Assembly (NCBI GenBank): GCA_020631735.1 | Contig: CM036201.1 | Span: 74,290,353 to 74,354,352 of the forward strand | Length of the DNA stretch: 64,000 bases | Source: Saccharum officinarum | Lineage: Eukaryota; Streptophyta; Magnoliopsida; Poales; Poaceae | Reading direction: 5' to 3' | Shown: one piece after another, positions 32,864-43,545 of the stretch | How the letters are laid out: each line of letters starts with the position of its first letter | Numbering within the stretch: the stretch's first letter is position 1 | The notes under the pieces: model-generated | Told to the model about the DNA's origin: nothing | Database searches by the model: none | The model's input: the letters and a program-made list of their open reading frames with translations, nothing else | Position numbers and translations under genes: made by a program

Positions 32864-33100
32864 CTCCCTCCGTGCCTAAATATCTGTCGCTTTACGCTTC
32901 CCTAGAAACAACTTTAATTAAATATATATTAAAAAATATTAATATTTATGGTATATAATTAGTATCATTGGAAAGATCTTTGAATCTAGTTTTTTAATAA
33001 ATTTATTTGGAGATACAAATGTTGTACGTATTTTATACAAATCGAGTCAAACTTGCGGGCACAAAAACCAAAAACGACACTTAATTAGGAACGGAGGGAG
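32864..33100. mobile_element. Stowaway MITE, 237 bp, TSD TA
   Basis: The inverted ends are CTCCCTCCGTGCCTAAATAT and AATTAGGAACGGAGGGAG, with TA on both sides (32862-32863 and 33101-33102). The block 'ttatttggagatacaaatgt' is shared with the degenerate copy at 5724-5974. Confidence 0.9.
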
Positions 33101-33161
33101 TATGTAGCAAGCTGAACTAAACAAATCAAACGATAGGTAGTTTATTTTAGGGAGGTGTTTA

Positions 33162-33407
33162 GGGCCTGTTTAGATAATAAAAAAGAGCCAAAATTTTTTG
33201 TACAGTAACTGTCACATCGAATCTTTGGAAGTATGTATGGAGCATTAAATGTAGGTAAAAAAATAACTAATTGCACAGTTTATCTGTAAATGTCGAGATG
33301 AATTTTTAAAGCCTAGTTAGTCTATGGTTAGATAAATTTTGCCAAATAACAACGAAAAGTGCTACAGGAACTTTTCCCCAAAATATTTCACATCTAAACA
33401 CGCCCTA
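33162..33407. repeat. MITE, GGCCTGTTTAG family
   Basis: The ends are AGGGCCTGTTTAGATAAT and CACATCTAAACACGCCCTAG, with the full set of family blocks inside. Confidence 0.75.
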
Positions 33408-33735
33408 GCTTCTGCGCCAAAAAAATTGTCACATCGAATATTTTATAAGAGGTTAAAAAAATTATTCGGGTCATAATAAAAAAACTAATTAGATAACTCG
33501 TCTGAAAATCACGAGACGAATTTATTAAGTCTAATTAATTTATTATTAGCACATGTTTACTGTAGTACGATATTGTCAAATTATGAATTAATTAGACTTA
33601 AAAAATTCGTATCGTAAATTTATCGCAATCTATGTAATTAGTTATTTTTTATCTATATTTAATACTTTATGCATGTATTCAAACATTCAATGTGACGGTG
33701 AAAAATTTTTAGGAGGAACTCAACACTCCCTGACA
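33408..33735. repeat. Diverged, partly duplicated MITE of the same family
   Basis: It directly abuts the previous copy. It has 'gtcacatcgaat', two oppositely oriented 'cgagacgaatttattaagtc'-like blocks and an end 'ttttaggaggaactcaaca'. It looks like two decayed half-copies in inverted order. Confidence 0.5.
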
Positions 33736-34248
33736 AACTTTCGGAGAAGCTATCACTATTAGCGCTGGTTATTTACCAGTTTACCGCTGCCTGTCAGTCT
33801 CGGTTTCCTCGAAAAAGAAGGCAAAAATTCCGACTTTTCCAGTGACTCTGCTGGATGTGATGAGAATGAGGTGACTGTGCACTGATCTGGGAAGATGACA
33901 ACAGCAACCGAAGCTGATCGGCACAGTTAAAGCAATAGGCCAATAGCACAAAAAAAGTGGATTTTCTCCCCTGTTTTTCCGGCAACCGAATTGACAATTC
34001 CTAGCAAAGCGCATGATCGATATAATAGCTTTAAAAAGGTGTATTAAAACTCTAACGAAAAAATCGTATGGAGTAGTATCTGTAAGCATAAAGCAGGGCC
34101 AAGCAGAGCTAGCTTGGCTCTTGCAACGTTTAGTTAATTAACGGCGTTTGGGGAGGAGAACGACACCACCACAGGCTGTCGCTGTAAGGTGTGCAGTGTC
34201 GTTGTGCGCGTAGCTATAGCCTATATATTTGACAATAAAGAAAAAAAA
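33736..34248. other. Intergenic, nothing recognised
   Basis: Open frames on the minus strand (33781-34089) have no domain. The next unit begins at about 34249. Confidence 0.35.
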
Positions 34249-34454
34249 CATAGTACAGTGCTAAGGCTACATGGTTATCATCATCATTGATTCATTGTCA
34301 CTGTGAATGAGTATAATAAAGCAATGATAGAAGTCTTTGCAGACCTGTTAAAAAAAAAGTCTTTGCAAACCACGGAATAGAAAAGTACACGGGCGAGAGT
34401 GGTCCGTACGTATATTTTCTTTCATGTCTGTTTCGATCGGTAGGTACACTTCCG

Positions 34455-34675
34455 TGATCCTAAGATTTTGCAAAATTTTTCAAGGTTGCCATCACATAAA
34501 ATCTTTAGATATATACCTGAAGCATTAAATATAGATAAAAAAATAATTACACAGTTTAGACGAAATTCACGAGACGAATATTTTAAGCCTAATTAGACTA
34601 TGATTGGACACTAATTGCTAAATAACAACGAAAGTGCTACAGTATAATTTTAAAAAATTTCGTGAAATAAACGAG
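34455..34675. repeat. MITE (family copy) present only in unit A
   Basis: The blocks 'gccatcacataaaatcttta', 'gagacgaatattttaagcc' and 'gaaagtgctacag' define the family. The corresponding place in unit B ('cacatccatgaggccctacc', about 43250) lacks it. Confidence 0.65.
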
Positions 34676-34937
34676 GATATCCGGGTGAGGTGTTTACTGT
34701 TTACCGACCATCACACCGCTCATATGCTATATACTCGGGTAAAAGTCTGTTCTAAGAGGCTAATCAACTACATGCAACTTGCTATTGATGAACATATGAA
34801 ATACTACTTATCTAGGTGGATGATTAACCGTCTATGTGATGCTGAGTTCACTGTGACGCGAAGCTAGCTACCTGCATACCCTTTTTTTTCTTACTTGTAT
34901 TTCTCCCACCAGAGTAATATATTACGTAGACGCTCTT

Positions 34938-35240
34938 TAAGTCAGTCTTAGTGAAGACCGAAGAGATTCAATGCGCTGTTTCCAAGAATGCCCATCAGAT
35001 AGAATGCAATGAAACTTAAATAAAACAATCACTCTCAATGTATAGTTTCATTCTACAGTTTCATTGATATTTAATTCTATGACTCATTGCGAGTTGGTAA
35101 CTGTACCGGGAGAGTTTCATCCCTATAAAACTCATTTTTTCTCTCTTTTCTTAAATATGTTGATCATAAAAAATACCTGCATGACAACTCATTAAATGCA
35201 GATGATTGAATGAAACTTCCACCGAAACTAGCCTTAACGG
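34938..35240. repeat. Tourist-like MITE present only in unit A
   Basis: A segment rich in 'gtttcatt' and its complement, with imperfect inverted ends 'tcagtcttagtg' and 'gaaactagcctta', separates two blocks that are adjacent in unit B (57350-57375). Confidence 0.5.
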
Positions 35241-35371
35241 GCGTCAAGGACAAATTTGGACATACATATACTATCGGACACACTTCTTTCCAGATTGTGA
35301 CTGATGAATTAACGGGCACATATATAAATGGTCCTTCGAGATCTGTACACAGAAATAAAAAATTTGATCCG

Positions 35372-35630
35372 CGGTGGCTAGATAACCCCCGGTTATTCCA
35401 GTTTAAGAAGAAGATTCTCTCACGCAGATCGAGAAAACCCCCGAATCTCTACCTCACCCATACACAGCGACACCGTAGCTCCGGGAGATGAGCTGATCAC
35501 AGACCTGTACTTTGGATGTGAGGCAGACGAGGAAGTTTTTTTTTTCTAATCGCTGCGGCCTAAGGCACAGATAAAGAGTGAGTCCCTTAGAACTCGAACT
35601 CAACCAAGCTAGGCGGTTCAACACTTGTAT
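35372..35630 (-). repeat. Decayed SINE related to 11211-11533
   Basis: The minus strand carries a B-box-like 'ttgagttcgagttct' (about 35593-35607) and the same body as the complete SINE ('cttcttaaactggaataacc' here, 'cttcttaagccggaataccc' there). No clear target duplication was found. Confidence 0.6.
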
Positions 35631-35639
35631 GTAGTTAAA

Positions 35640-36540
35640 TAGGTAAAGTTTGCCATGTCTATGTAAATGTCATCAAGCTGCTAGTTTATATTATATAAAT
35701 AACATACTTTTACTCAAATATAGTACTAGTACGTTCTGATACAACGACACGTAGGTTTTTTTTTTTTTGACGTGGAGAAAGAGAAAGGGAAGAGAGAAAT
35801 AGGTCGTTGTTTCACGAAACAACCACCTAATGAGCTAAAAATTAGGACTATTAGACAACTATTCAACCATTGTATGAGTTGTTGTTGCCATGCAAGTAAT
35901 AACTTTATTTTATTCTTTGCATAAATTAAGGAATTATAAGTTAGTACGAGACAACTTAAAAACTACCATTGTATAGGTTGTCTATCAAGTCGTCTTAAAA
36001 TTACGTGGTACTACATGAGACAGCTTACGAGACAAGACCAATGTAGTTGCCCTAATTAAGACGCTGCTTTTTCTCGGCATGGCTTTTGTAATGGAAATGC
36101 TCCTGCACGCGTCCGGACAGTTTTTCCTATCAGATGCTATTCTAATGGGATCTGCCCCATATAGACAGCCCAACAATCTCTACCTGACATATTTCTCTCC
36201 CATATCGTTGCTCGTCTTCTCGATGTGGCACTAGGGCGGGGCATTTGTGGCTGGTGGCACCGTGCTCGCTTTTCTCATTCGTCGCTGACCGCCTTCCATC
36301 ACTACCTCTTCCTCCTTCATGGCCCTGCCTGCTCGTGCCTGCCAGCAGTAACCACACAGGCGCATAGGCACCGCCCGCCGCATGTGGCCAGGTGGCCAGG
36401 GGAGGTGGTTGTCGTTGGCCGGGCCTAGGCCAGGCCCAAGCGTAGCTAGCCGCTGCAAGGATGGCCACCGTCCACAGCTGTCGGCTTGCTGGAATCGACC
36501 GTTCCCTTGCTTTGTGTTGCGTCGTAGAGAAGAAGTGTGA
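35640..36540. other. Unrecognised sequence left of the minisatellite element
   Basis: AT-rich to about 36060, then GC-rich with minus-strand frames (36142-36644) lacking known domains. The GC-rich part may belong to the element described at 36540-37140. Confidence 0.35.
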
Positions 36541-37140
36541 AAACTGTACGGTAGAAGAGTATGTTTCAAGTCTTTCAGATGTTTCAGAGGTATGTTGCAA
36601 GTGTTGTAATGGATATACACGCATGTTTCGAGTGTTTGTTCCAAATGTTTTATCTGTTCCAGACGTATGTTACAAGTGTTTTATCTATATGTTGCAGAAG
36701 TAGATCTGTATATTGCATATACATGTATGTTGCAAACATATGTTTCAAGTGTTTTCAGGTATTTCATATGTATGTTTGCAAGTGTTTCATCTAGATGTTG
36801 CATATGTTTCCAATTATTTTCAAATGTTTTTCAGGCGTTTTTCACAAGTGTTTCAGACGCTTGTTTCAAGTGTTTCATCTGTCTTCTTTTCTATGTTGCA
36901 ACCGTTTTATTTGGATATTTCAAAAGTAGATCGAGCGCTGCGCATGGGGTGCACGTGGGAAGCGGCTGGCAGCGCGGGCGACGTTCGAGGCATCGTGTAC
37001 GACGTCCGGAGCGGCGTGAACAACATCCAAGGCGGTGCGAGTGAGCCTGACGCGCTACACGCTCACTCGCTCCATGTACAGGCAGTGTCGGGACGTAGCA
37101 TCCGGATCGGACGTAGGGCGCTGGCAGGCCCGCTTTTGTT
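36540..37140. repeat. Non-autonomous transposon with GTTTCAAGTGTTTCA minisatellite
   Basis: From 36560 to 36925 a degenerate tandem array of 'atgttgcaagtgttt' and 'gtttcaagtgtttca' units about 15-30 bp long precedes a GC-rich block (36930-37040) and an end with 'gtcgggacg...atccggatcgg...acg'. The same architecture, inverted, lies at 55800-56990. It is probably a Mutator-like or similar DNA element. The assignment is inference. Confidence 0.55.
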
Positions 37141-39469
37141 ATTAGTATACGTGAACTAGAATCCTTTGCAACACAACAGGCAATCGTAGCCAAATAAACT
37201 AGTAGCTAGTGCCCACAGATACAAGAAGCTGTAATCCTTAGACAAGACGTTTGGTGCTGGCCGGCCGTACGGCACGTCGACGCCCGAGAGCACATGTGGG
37301 CTCCCACCCACCTCCCTCTGCTTAATTACTTGCTTACTAGCTAACCACTGGCTGTGACGAGCTTATTACAAGATAGGGTCGGACTAGGAAGGAGTAAAAT
37401 GCGCTCCAGATACCCTTCTATTTATTTACAAATAACACAAATTGCACTTGTCGTGGTGTATTTCTATTTCTATACTAGTCCCCGAAGGGGATGGAGGCTA
37501 TCCCGTCCCGCATTCAATCGACCGGACCCGTCCTCGACCGCACACGTCCCGCGCGCGTCGACACGCCCACCGAGTGCCAAACGGACGAGGTATCCATCCT
37601 GCTTCTCGCTTCCTGCGCCGCGGACTCGCAGTGCTCTCCGGGGCCGCGCGCGGATCGATCGATGTCCGCGGCGGCGGGCGGCGTCCAACGATCGGTGATC
37701 GGTGCGTGCCTGCCGGCGGTCGCTGTCGCGGTCCGCCTCACCCTAGTACGACGCCAGCGCACCTGACGCTCTAGATGTACTCGTAGTGATGTACACGCGC
37801 ACGTAGGTACGGGGTCGCCACGTGTAGGGTGTACGAGTCGCTGTGAAGAGATGCGCCACTAAAACGGCCGCGGACTACGCGACGGTTTCCACTGCGAGCG
37901 AACCAGCCGTCGTGGATCCAACCTCGGGCAACAGGTTGTTGTACTGAACCGGGAAGGGAACGAACGAAACACCTTTCCACAAAAGTAGTTGTAGTAATGG
38001 CAATCGAGAGCTTCCGAACTGGTGCACCACCAGGCAAAGCAAGAAGGAAAGACCAGTTGAGGTGGGGCCGGACCGGATTCGGGAACGCCGCTCCGCGTTC
38101 ACACTTGCCACCCGTGCCGTGCCGTGCCGATGGAGGGTTCGCGGCTCGTCGTCGTCGCACCAATCCAATCCTTCCTCGGCATGGGGCATGGGCACGTACG
38201 TACGTAGCCCCCGTCGACGGCAGCCTTATTAATTTCCGTCATCCTTGCGTGCACTCGCAGTCGGCAGTTACGTACTGTGCCCATCAAAGTGCTAGGGCGT
38301 GTGTAATCCAACAACAGTGGCACTGGCACGCAGCCGATCCAGCCGAGGGTGCGTGCAGCACAAGAAGCCCAGGCGAGCCGTCGGCATGCCTACGCCGTGC
38401 GCGTCGCCGTCGGTCTCCCTGCATGGCGTCGCGCGCTCCGCATCATTTCGACCGGCGCCCGGCTGGGGTAGCGCAATCATTTCGACCCGCGCTGTGCGTG
38501 CGCATCCTTTTTCCGTCTCCACACTTTGAACGTTGACGGCTTCACGATTCGGCCGCCACTACTGCCTGATCCCGGTTTGACAAGTAGGAGTAGTACTCCC
38601 GCCGCCGCTACTGTTTTCGTTTTCACCTCCGTCGTCGACCCGTTCCTCTGCCGAGGCTGGCGACCTCCCATTACTACTAGTAGTACGCGAACGCGAGAGA
38701 CGAGACATCCACTCGATCAGCCAGGGTACTACTGCTAGAGGGTGGGTATCAGCACCCCAACCACTCACCTGCTAGCTGTTGCCTGTTGACATCCTGGCTC
38801 CTTTCCTTTTAACGAATTTTGTTCTCAACAATTTTTCCAATGCCAGACCTAGCTACAACAACTCAAATAAAAAAGAAAAAAAACATCTCCGAGCGACGAC
38901 TACGCGGCCCGGCCGGGCATCTATGCCTGCAAGAAATTCATCAATGCGGCGTGGTACGTCTGGATAGGGAGGCGATTCGCTCGTACTCGTACCCCCGGAC
39001 CTTCACGTCGGCGGGCGGGCGCCATGGCCCACATGGCCAGACCAACAAACTGCACGTACTTGCCGGGGGTGCGGCCATGTTACATGTCAGTAGGCCTGAG
39101 CTGGCTGGGATCCACCCGATTCCTCCAACAATACATACGACATGCAGAGTCCGAGAGGACGAGCAAAGCGTGGAGTATACTGTACGCTACCAATACAATA
39201 CTCCTCCCTACCAAATTACGTACAGTACCCAATCAGTGGCGCCGGTGGTGTGTACGTATATGCCATGCTACGCCCACCGGCCACCGCAACTCGCTAGTAC
39301 GCCCCCTTACATGCGCCTGGAATCTTGCTTGCCTAGCTAGAATCGAGGTTCACTACTCGCTGCTCGACGTTTTGTTCGGTGCCATGCCTTGTGATGGAGA
39401 GAACAGTACTACTAGGCCACGATTCCAGGAGCCACCACCTCGACCAATGCGGCTGCAGGCTGAGCGCAG
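37141..39469. other. GC-rich part of duplication unit A, no gene recognised
   Basis: Frames on both strands are open because of composition. No domain or splice pattern was found. Blocks from 38175, 38362, 38618-38649, 38745-38850, 38890-38960 and 39175-39310 recur in unit B at 57500-58195. An inverted-repeat tract of CACGTACGTACGT lies at 38191. Confidence 0.4.
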
Positions 39470-40470
39470 CTGTGACAGACAGGTGTCGCGCTGCCTGCGC
39501 TGGGCAGCACCATGTCTAGCATGCTTTAGTTTCTTCGGTAAACAACGACAGGGAGGCAGGCTACCATGCATGTCACACCAGAGACCACCAACATGCCCCC
39601 GCACCAAATGCAAATACTGGGCGCGTGCCTGTCCGTCTCAGCCATCACTGCACATTACGTATCTCTCTCTGTGATGAGCTGACTGAATGATCCAAAAGCG
39701 CACGTCGTTGATCGAGCATTCGAGCTACCACTTATCGATGCACATGGACAATGTCAAATCTTGGGGAGGCTACATGATCGCTTTGGAAATGTGAGTGAGT
39801 GCTTCAGCTGAAAACGATACCCTATTGTTTCTGCATCCGGTTGTTGCTCATCGGGTGTGAGCAGAGCTGTGTCAGACAGGTGTCGCGCTGCCTGTGCAGC
39901 GGCAGCGCCATGTCTAGCATGCTTTAAGTTTCTTCGGTAAACAACGACAGGGAGGCTCAGTGGGGAGGCTACCATGCATGTCACACCAGAGACCACCAAC
40001 ATGCCCCCGCACCAAATGCAAATACTGGGCGCGTGCCTGTCCGTCTCAGCCATCACTGCACATTACGTATCTCTCTCTGTGATGAGCTGACTGAATGATC
40101 CAAAAGCGCACGCCGTTGATCGAGCATTCGAGCTACCACTCATCGATGCACATGGACAATGTCCTAATCTTGGGGAGGCTACATGATCGCTTTGGAAATG
40201 TGAGTGAGTGCTTCAGCTGAAAACGATACCCAACAAGCCCCTATTGTTTCTGCATCCGGTTGGTTCCTCTGAGTTGCTCATCGGGTGTGAGCAGAGCTGT
40301 GTCAGACAGGTGTCGAGCTGCCTGTGCCCGTGCCTGTGTCACACAGGTGTCAAGCATGGACAATGTCCTAATTTTAGGGACGGGAGGGTATACATGATCG
40401 CTTTGGAAATATGAGTGAATGCTCCAGCTGAAAACGATGCTTTCTGCAACTGGTTAGTTTCTCTAAGTTG
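39470..40470. repeat. Large tandem repeat, about 400-bp unit, 2.4 copies
   Basis: Copies start at 39470, 39867 and 40297 with CTGTG(A/T)CAGACAGGTGTCG. The first is 397 bp and the second 430 bp; the second has added pieces ('ctcagtggggaggct', 'ttggttcctctgag'). The third is cut internally and stops near 40470. Each full copy contains 'accatgcatgtcacacca', 'gcacattacgtatctctctc' and 'acatgatcgctttggaaat'. The repeats are non-coding. Confidence 0.85.
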
Positions 40471-40894
40471 CTCCGCAGTCCGTCAGTCACCCTACCACCA
40501 CTGCCGTTGAGGATTCACGCGATTCAGGACCGGTGCCACAAGCAGAAATGCTTGTCACATTCTGACATGCGGTTTCAGAGTAAAGGGCAGATGAAAATCA
40601 TGAAATGCCATTGACTCATGGATTCGTGAAAAGTTGCAATGTAAACACACAATAATATCAAATTTTAATGTCATTCACGATCACAATTCACAAGAGATGG
40701 TTTTCATGGGAACCTTGTCCAATGTGTTTCAACAAGGAGACATATATTCTGAGGCTCCTTTACATCATGCTGATCTCGTGTAGAGGTGCAAAGAGTTGCA
40801 GAAATAACTTTTGGACATCCGATGGTTTACAAAAGGATATAAGGTACACTTTTGATAGAAAGTTGGATACGAATGAGCTCTTACAATGGAAACA
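40471..40894. other. Intergenic, nothing recognised
   Basis: A 90-codon frame at 40668-40940 has no domain and runs into the next MITE. Confidence 0.35.
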
Positions 40895-41130
40895 CAGGCT
40901 CTGTTCAGATCCGAAATATTCGAGGGAAATATTCATGTAGCACTTTCGTTGTTATTTGGCAAAATTTATCCAACCATGAATTAATTAGGCTCAAAAGATT
41001 CATCTCGACCTTTACAGACAAACTGTACAATTAATTATTTTTTTACCTACATTTAATGCTCCATGTATGCGTTCAAAGATTCGATGTGACGGGTGACAGA
41101 GGAAATATTTTGGGAAGTGAACGGGGCCAT
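40895..41130. repeat. MITE, CTGTTCAGATC family copy
   Basis: The ends are 'acaggctctgttcagatccg' and 'gggaagtgaacggggccat', with the blocks 'gtagcactttcgttgttatt', 'ttaggctcaaaagattcat' and 'ttcgatgtgacggg'. Confidence 0.7.
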
Positions 41131-41347
41131 AGTGAAAATTAGTCCCTAACAAATTTTAGGCAGGGTATGTGCCGTATCGTTGTACCTTCTTTCCCAAAGC
41201 AAAATCCAATGCAATTGAGAAGCACATTGAGACATTCCAGCTTGGGTAATATGCACTTCTTGCTGGCACCCCATGCATTTTTACTGAACAAAACCTATAT
41301 GTGGCAGGTATCAGCTTCAAGCATTCCTTTGTTTCAGGTTGACGGCA

Positions 41348-41416
41348 TTACAACAGTGCTTCGAGGTCCATCTCAACGAAGGTGCAGGGATCCGGAATGC
41401 CAAATTTCCTTAGCAC
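41348..41416 (-). other. PheRS beta remnant, last exon
   Basis: 69 bp, 22 codons plus TAA. The acceptor 'gcttgcag' lies immediately upstream on the minus strand. The residues include 'FGIPDPCTFVEMDLEALL'. Confidence 0.92.
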
Positions 41417-41745
41417 CTGCAAGCAGAGTATGACTAGAGCTCAAGGAATGGTGCTATAAATTTGGCAAAACAAATCACGTGTATCCATGTTATGATTTCC
41501 TTATTCTCAGATAATAATATCATTTGTGCTCCGAAGTTCTTATTTCTGCCGGTACATCTCTTACTCTTAGTAGCTCATAATTCAAGCGTATAAGATTGTG
41601 CTACCTAACAAAAAGAAATATATAATATTGTGCTAACTTTATTCATTTCATCCTCAGAAATCTTCATTCATATGGCAGCTAAACTACTGGTACTTAAGCA
41701 GCACACAGGTTATAACAGCATTCAAAAGCGAGGCGGAGTAAGTAC

Positions 41746-41832
41746 CTCAGCGTGGACAATTCCTATGTAGCCAACTTGCTTGCCATCACTTGTAACAATT
41801 TTACATTGTCTTTTCGGGAAGAACTCAGGTTC
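41746..41832 (-). other. PheRS beta remnant, penultimate exon
   Basis: 87 bp, 29 codons, acceptor 'tttctttag', donor 'gtacttac'. It contains 'EPEFFPKRQCKIVTSDGKQ' and 'GYIGIVHAE', the conserved FFP-GR-type and G-IHPEV-type motifs of the family. Confidence 0.93.
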
Positions 41833-41904
41833 CTAAAGAAATGAAATCAGTATATAAATGTTGACAGCAGCAAAAGACAAGATAATTTATGAAGTTACTC
41901 TTAC

Positions 41905-41991
41905 ATCTGTAGGTGCATAGTAATTCTCGCCAAAGTTGACATGCGGAGCTCTGACAACTTTGACAATACTATCCACCAATCCCATAATTTC
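41905..41991 (-). other. PheRS beta remnant, internal exon
   Basis: 87 bp, 29 codons, acceptor 'aattgtccag', donor 'gtaagagt'. It encodes 'EIMGLVDSIVKVV' then 'NFGENYYAPTD'. Confidence 0.92.
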
Positions 41992-42058
41992 CTGGACAAT
42001 TTAATCAAGTTAGCATAGGCCTACACAAAAGCTATGTTTTTTCCCCTTAAGTATATAC

Positions 42059-42166
42059 CTCAAATCCAGAAACCCTATTGCAGTACAAAGCTGCGAGCCT
42101 ACGATTATTAGAGGCACCAACATCACGTGACGAGTCCAGCATCACAACATCACCAACTTCAAAAAT
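42059..42166 (-). other. PheRS beta remnant, internal exon
   Basis: 108 bp, 36 codons, acceptor 'accattgtag', donor 'gtatatac'. It encodes 'IFEVGDVVMLDSSRDVGA' through 'NRVSGFE'. Confidence 0.92.
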
Positions 42167-42784
42167 CTACAATGGTAAATATATGAAATATCAAAATCAT
42201 GGGAACATTTCCATCTAGAAGGAAGATCGTAACCATGGCAACAGGTAACTGTTTGGGCATATCCAACACTAGAAGCTGTATTAAAGCTCTTCCATTTAAA
42301 GTTGATTATGTATTGATAAATTAAAGTCGACATGGGTAAAAAATGAAGGACTAGATAGTTACTTTCTCTAATCCCAAAATCCATTAGAACATTGACACAT
42401 GGCCTCTAATGACACTTTGACAGGTAATATTCTAAATAACATGTTCCAAATAGAAAGAGCTATATATTAGGAAAGGTATTTTTTTAACTAATCTAGCAAC
42501 ATAAAACTTATGTTACCAATCTACTTGATTTTTTAGATATTCATTGTCTATGTTTAAAAGTTTTGATCAAGAAATCCTAAATGAGCTTATACTCACAATT
42601 AAATTGGAAGGGAAAGGAAAACAACAGCCAAAATGACACTGGTGACAGCAAGAGAAATTTGAAGTTTTTTTTTTCTGGTTTCTTCTTTATTTAGTTGGCA
42701 TTTTATGTGTGACACAGCATTCCATAGACAATATCCTCGTCACTTATATAGCAAATATAAATATTGCTTCTTTTCAAAAAGTAC
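42167..42784 (-). other. Intron of the PheRS beta remnant
   Basis: This 618-bp AT-rich intron lies between the cut exon (donor after 42785) and the next exon (acceptor before 42166). I see no nested element in it. Confidence 0.85.
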
Positions 42785-42841
42785 CTTTATAGGCATTTGA
42801 TGGTCTATATTATGTTTCAGTGTTTTCAATAAACACGACAT
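42785..42841 (-). other. PheRS beta remnant, first remaining exon, 5'-truncated
   Basis: 57 bp can be read in frame, encoding 'MSCLLKTLKHNIDHQMPIK', followed by the donor 'gtactttttg'. Upstream of 42842 similarity to PheRS stops and similarity to 34249 (start of the duplicated unit) begins. Confidence 0.88.
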
Positions 42842-43545
42842 CATAGTAGTACAGTGCTAAGGGTACATATGGTTAGAGAAGGCTAATATATAATACAACC
42901 AGCTGGTGGGTGTAAGAATCTTTATAGCCTGCCTCTCAGCCCACTCATATAGTAGTTAACTCTTCACCATTAATACATGGTTCATTTGTCTTTCTTACAA
43001 AGTTTCTCGGTTCTCGTGTCTAAACTGGCTATAAGCTTACAGTCAGCTTCTCTTCCACCTTAGTATTCAGCCTGCATACAACCTGCTATTATACTTGCTC
43101 TTATCATCATCATTAATTCATTGTGATTGTGAATATAATAAAGCAATGATAGAAGTCGGCAAAAGACCAGCAAGAGCAGGGAATAGAAAAGTACACGGCT
43201 GGGAGTGGTCCGTACGTATATTTTGTTTCACGTCTGCTTCTCTATAGGTACACATCCATGAGGCCCTACCCGGGTGAGGTGTTTACGGTTTACCGACCAT
43301 CACATGTGTGCATTAGATTAAGAAACAACCACTATAATATACAAATATACTAGTACTAGTATAGTATAGCAAGACGACCGTAGAAAGTTATATACACAGA
43401 ATATACGCTATACTCCTGTAAAAGTTTCTTCTAAGAGGCTAATCAACTACATGCAACTCGCTATTGATGAACATATCATACCTATCTAGGTGGATGATTA
43501 ACCGTATATGTGATGCTAAGTTCACTGTCACACGAAGCTAGCGGA
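42842..43545. repeat. Segmental duplication unit B, first part
   Basis: Similar in direct orientation to 34249-34870, from 'catagta...acagtgctaagg' to 'cgaagctagc'. It carries a unit-specific Tourist-like MITE (42876-43100). Similarity stops at about 43545 and resumes at 57293. Confidence 0.85.
42876..43100. mobile_element. Tourist-like MITE, TSD TTA, with empty site in unit A
   Basis: 225 bp starting GAGAAGGCTAATATA and ending TATTATACTTGCTC (imperfect inverted repeats), flanked by TTA at 42873-42875 and 43101-43103. Unit A has the uninterrupted site 'tggttatcatcatcat' at 34272, so insertion followed the duplication. Confidence 0.8.

Larger units (their letters stand above)
41348..42841 (-). 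pseudogene. Phenylalanyl-tRNA synthetase beta subunit, truncated 3' end (5 exons)
   Basis: Minus-strand exons: 42841-42785 (partial), 42166-42059, 41991-41905, 41832-41746 and 41416-41348 (ending in TAA). All four introns are GT-AG and in phase 0: donors AAG/GTAC, GAG/GTAT, GAT/GTAA and GAG/GTAC; acceptors end TTGTAG, GTCCAG, CTTTAG and TTGCAG. The joined product is about 135 codons, with 'LLKTLKHNIDHQMPIK', 'IFEVGDVVMLDSSRDVGA', 'RLAALYCNRVSGFE', 'PEFFPKRQCKIV', 'VGYIGIVHAE' and 'FGIPDPCTFVEMDLEALL'. This matches the C-terminal catalytic-like module of the cytosolic beta subunit of PheRS (about 590 residues), the partner of the alpha subunit that charges tRNA-Phe. The first remaining exon is cut at 42842 by the duplication junction, so start, promoter and some 450 codons are absent. 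The reading frame has no stops, so the loss is recent or the exons belong to a chimeric transcript. Confidence 0.93.
34249..42842. repeat. Segmental duplication unit A (about 8.6 kb)
   Basis: Direct-orientation similarity links 34249-39310 to unit B (42842-43545 and 57293-58195). Matched blocks include 'acagtgctaagg', 'tagaaaagtacacgg', 'gtggtccgtacgtatatttt', 'aagaggctaatcaactacat', 'gaagctagc', 'cacgtacgtacgt', 'cgtcgtcgacccgttcctct' and 'aatcagtggcg'. Unit B begins exactly where unit A's synthetase exon is cut (about 42842), so the junction is head to tail with a period of about 8.6 kb. Unit-specific insertions account for the length differences. Confidence 0.85.

Noticed and set aside
36560..36925. 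Minisatellite considered as coding (Cys/Phe/Val-rich frames)
   Set aside because: Several phases are open only because the repeat unit lacks stops. The inverted copy at 56225-56690 behaves the same.
37354..39674. Overlapping 60-216-codon frames on both strands in the GC-rich block
   Set aside because: High GC suppresses stops. Frames are not kept between duplication units A and B, where indels are not multiples of three.
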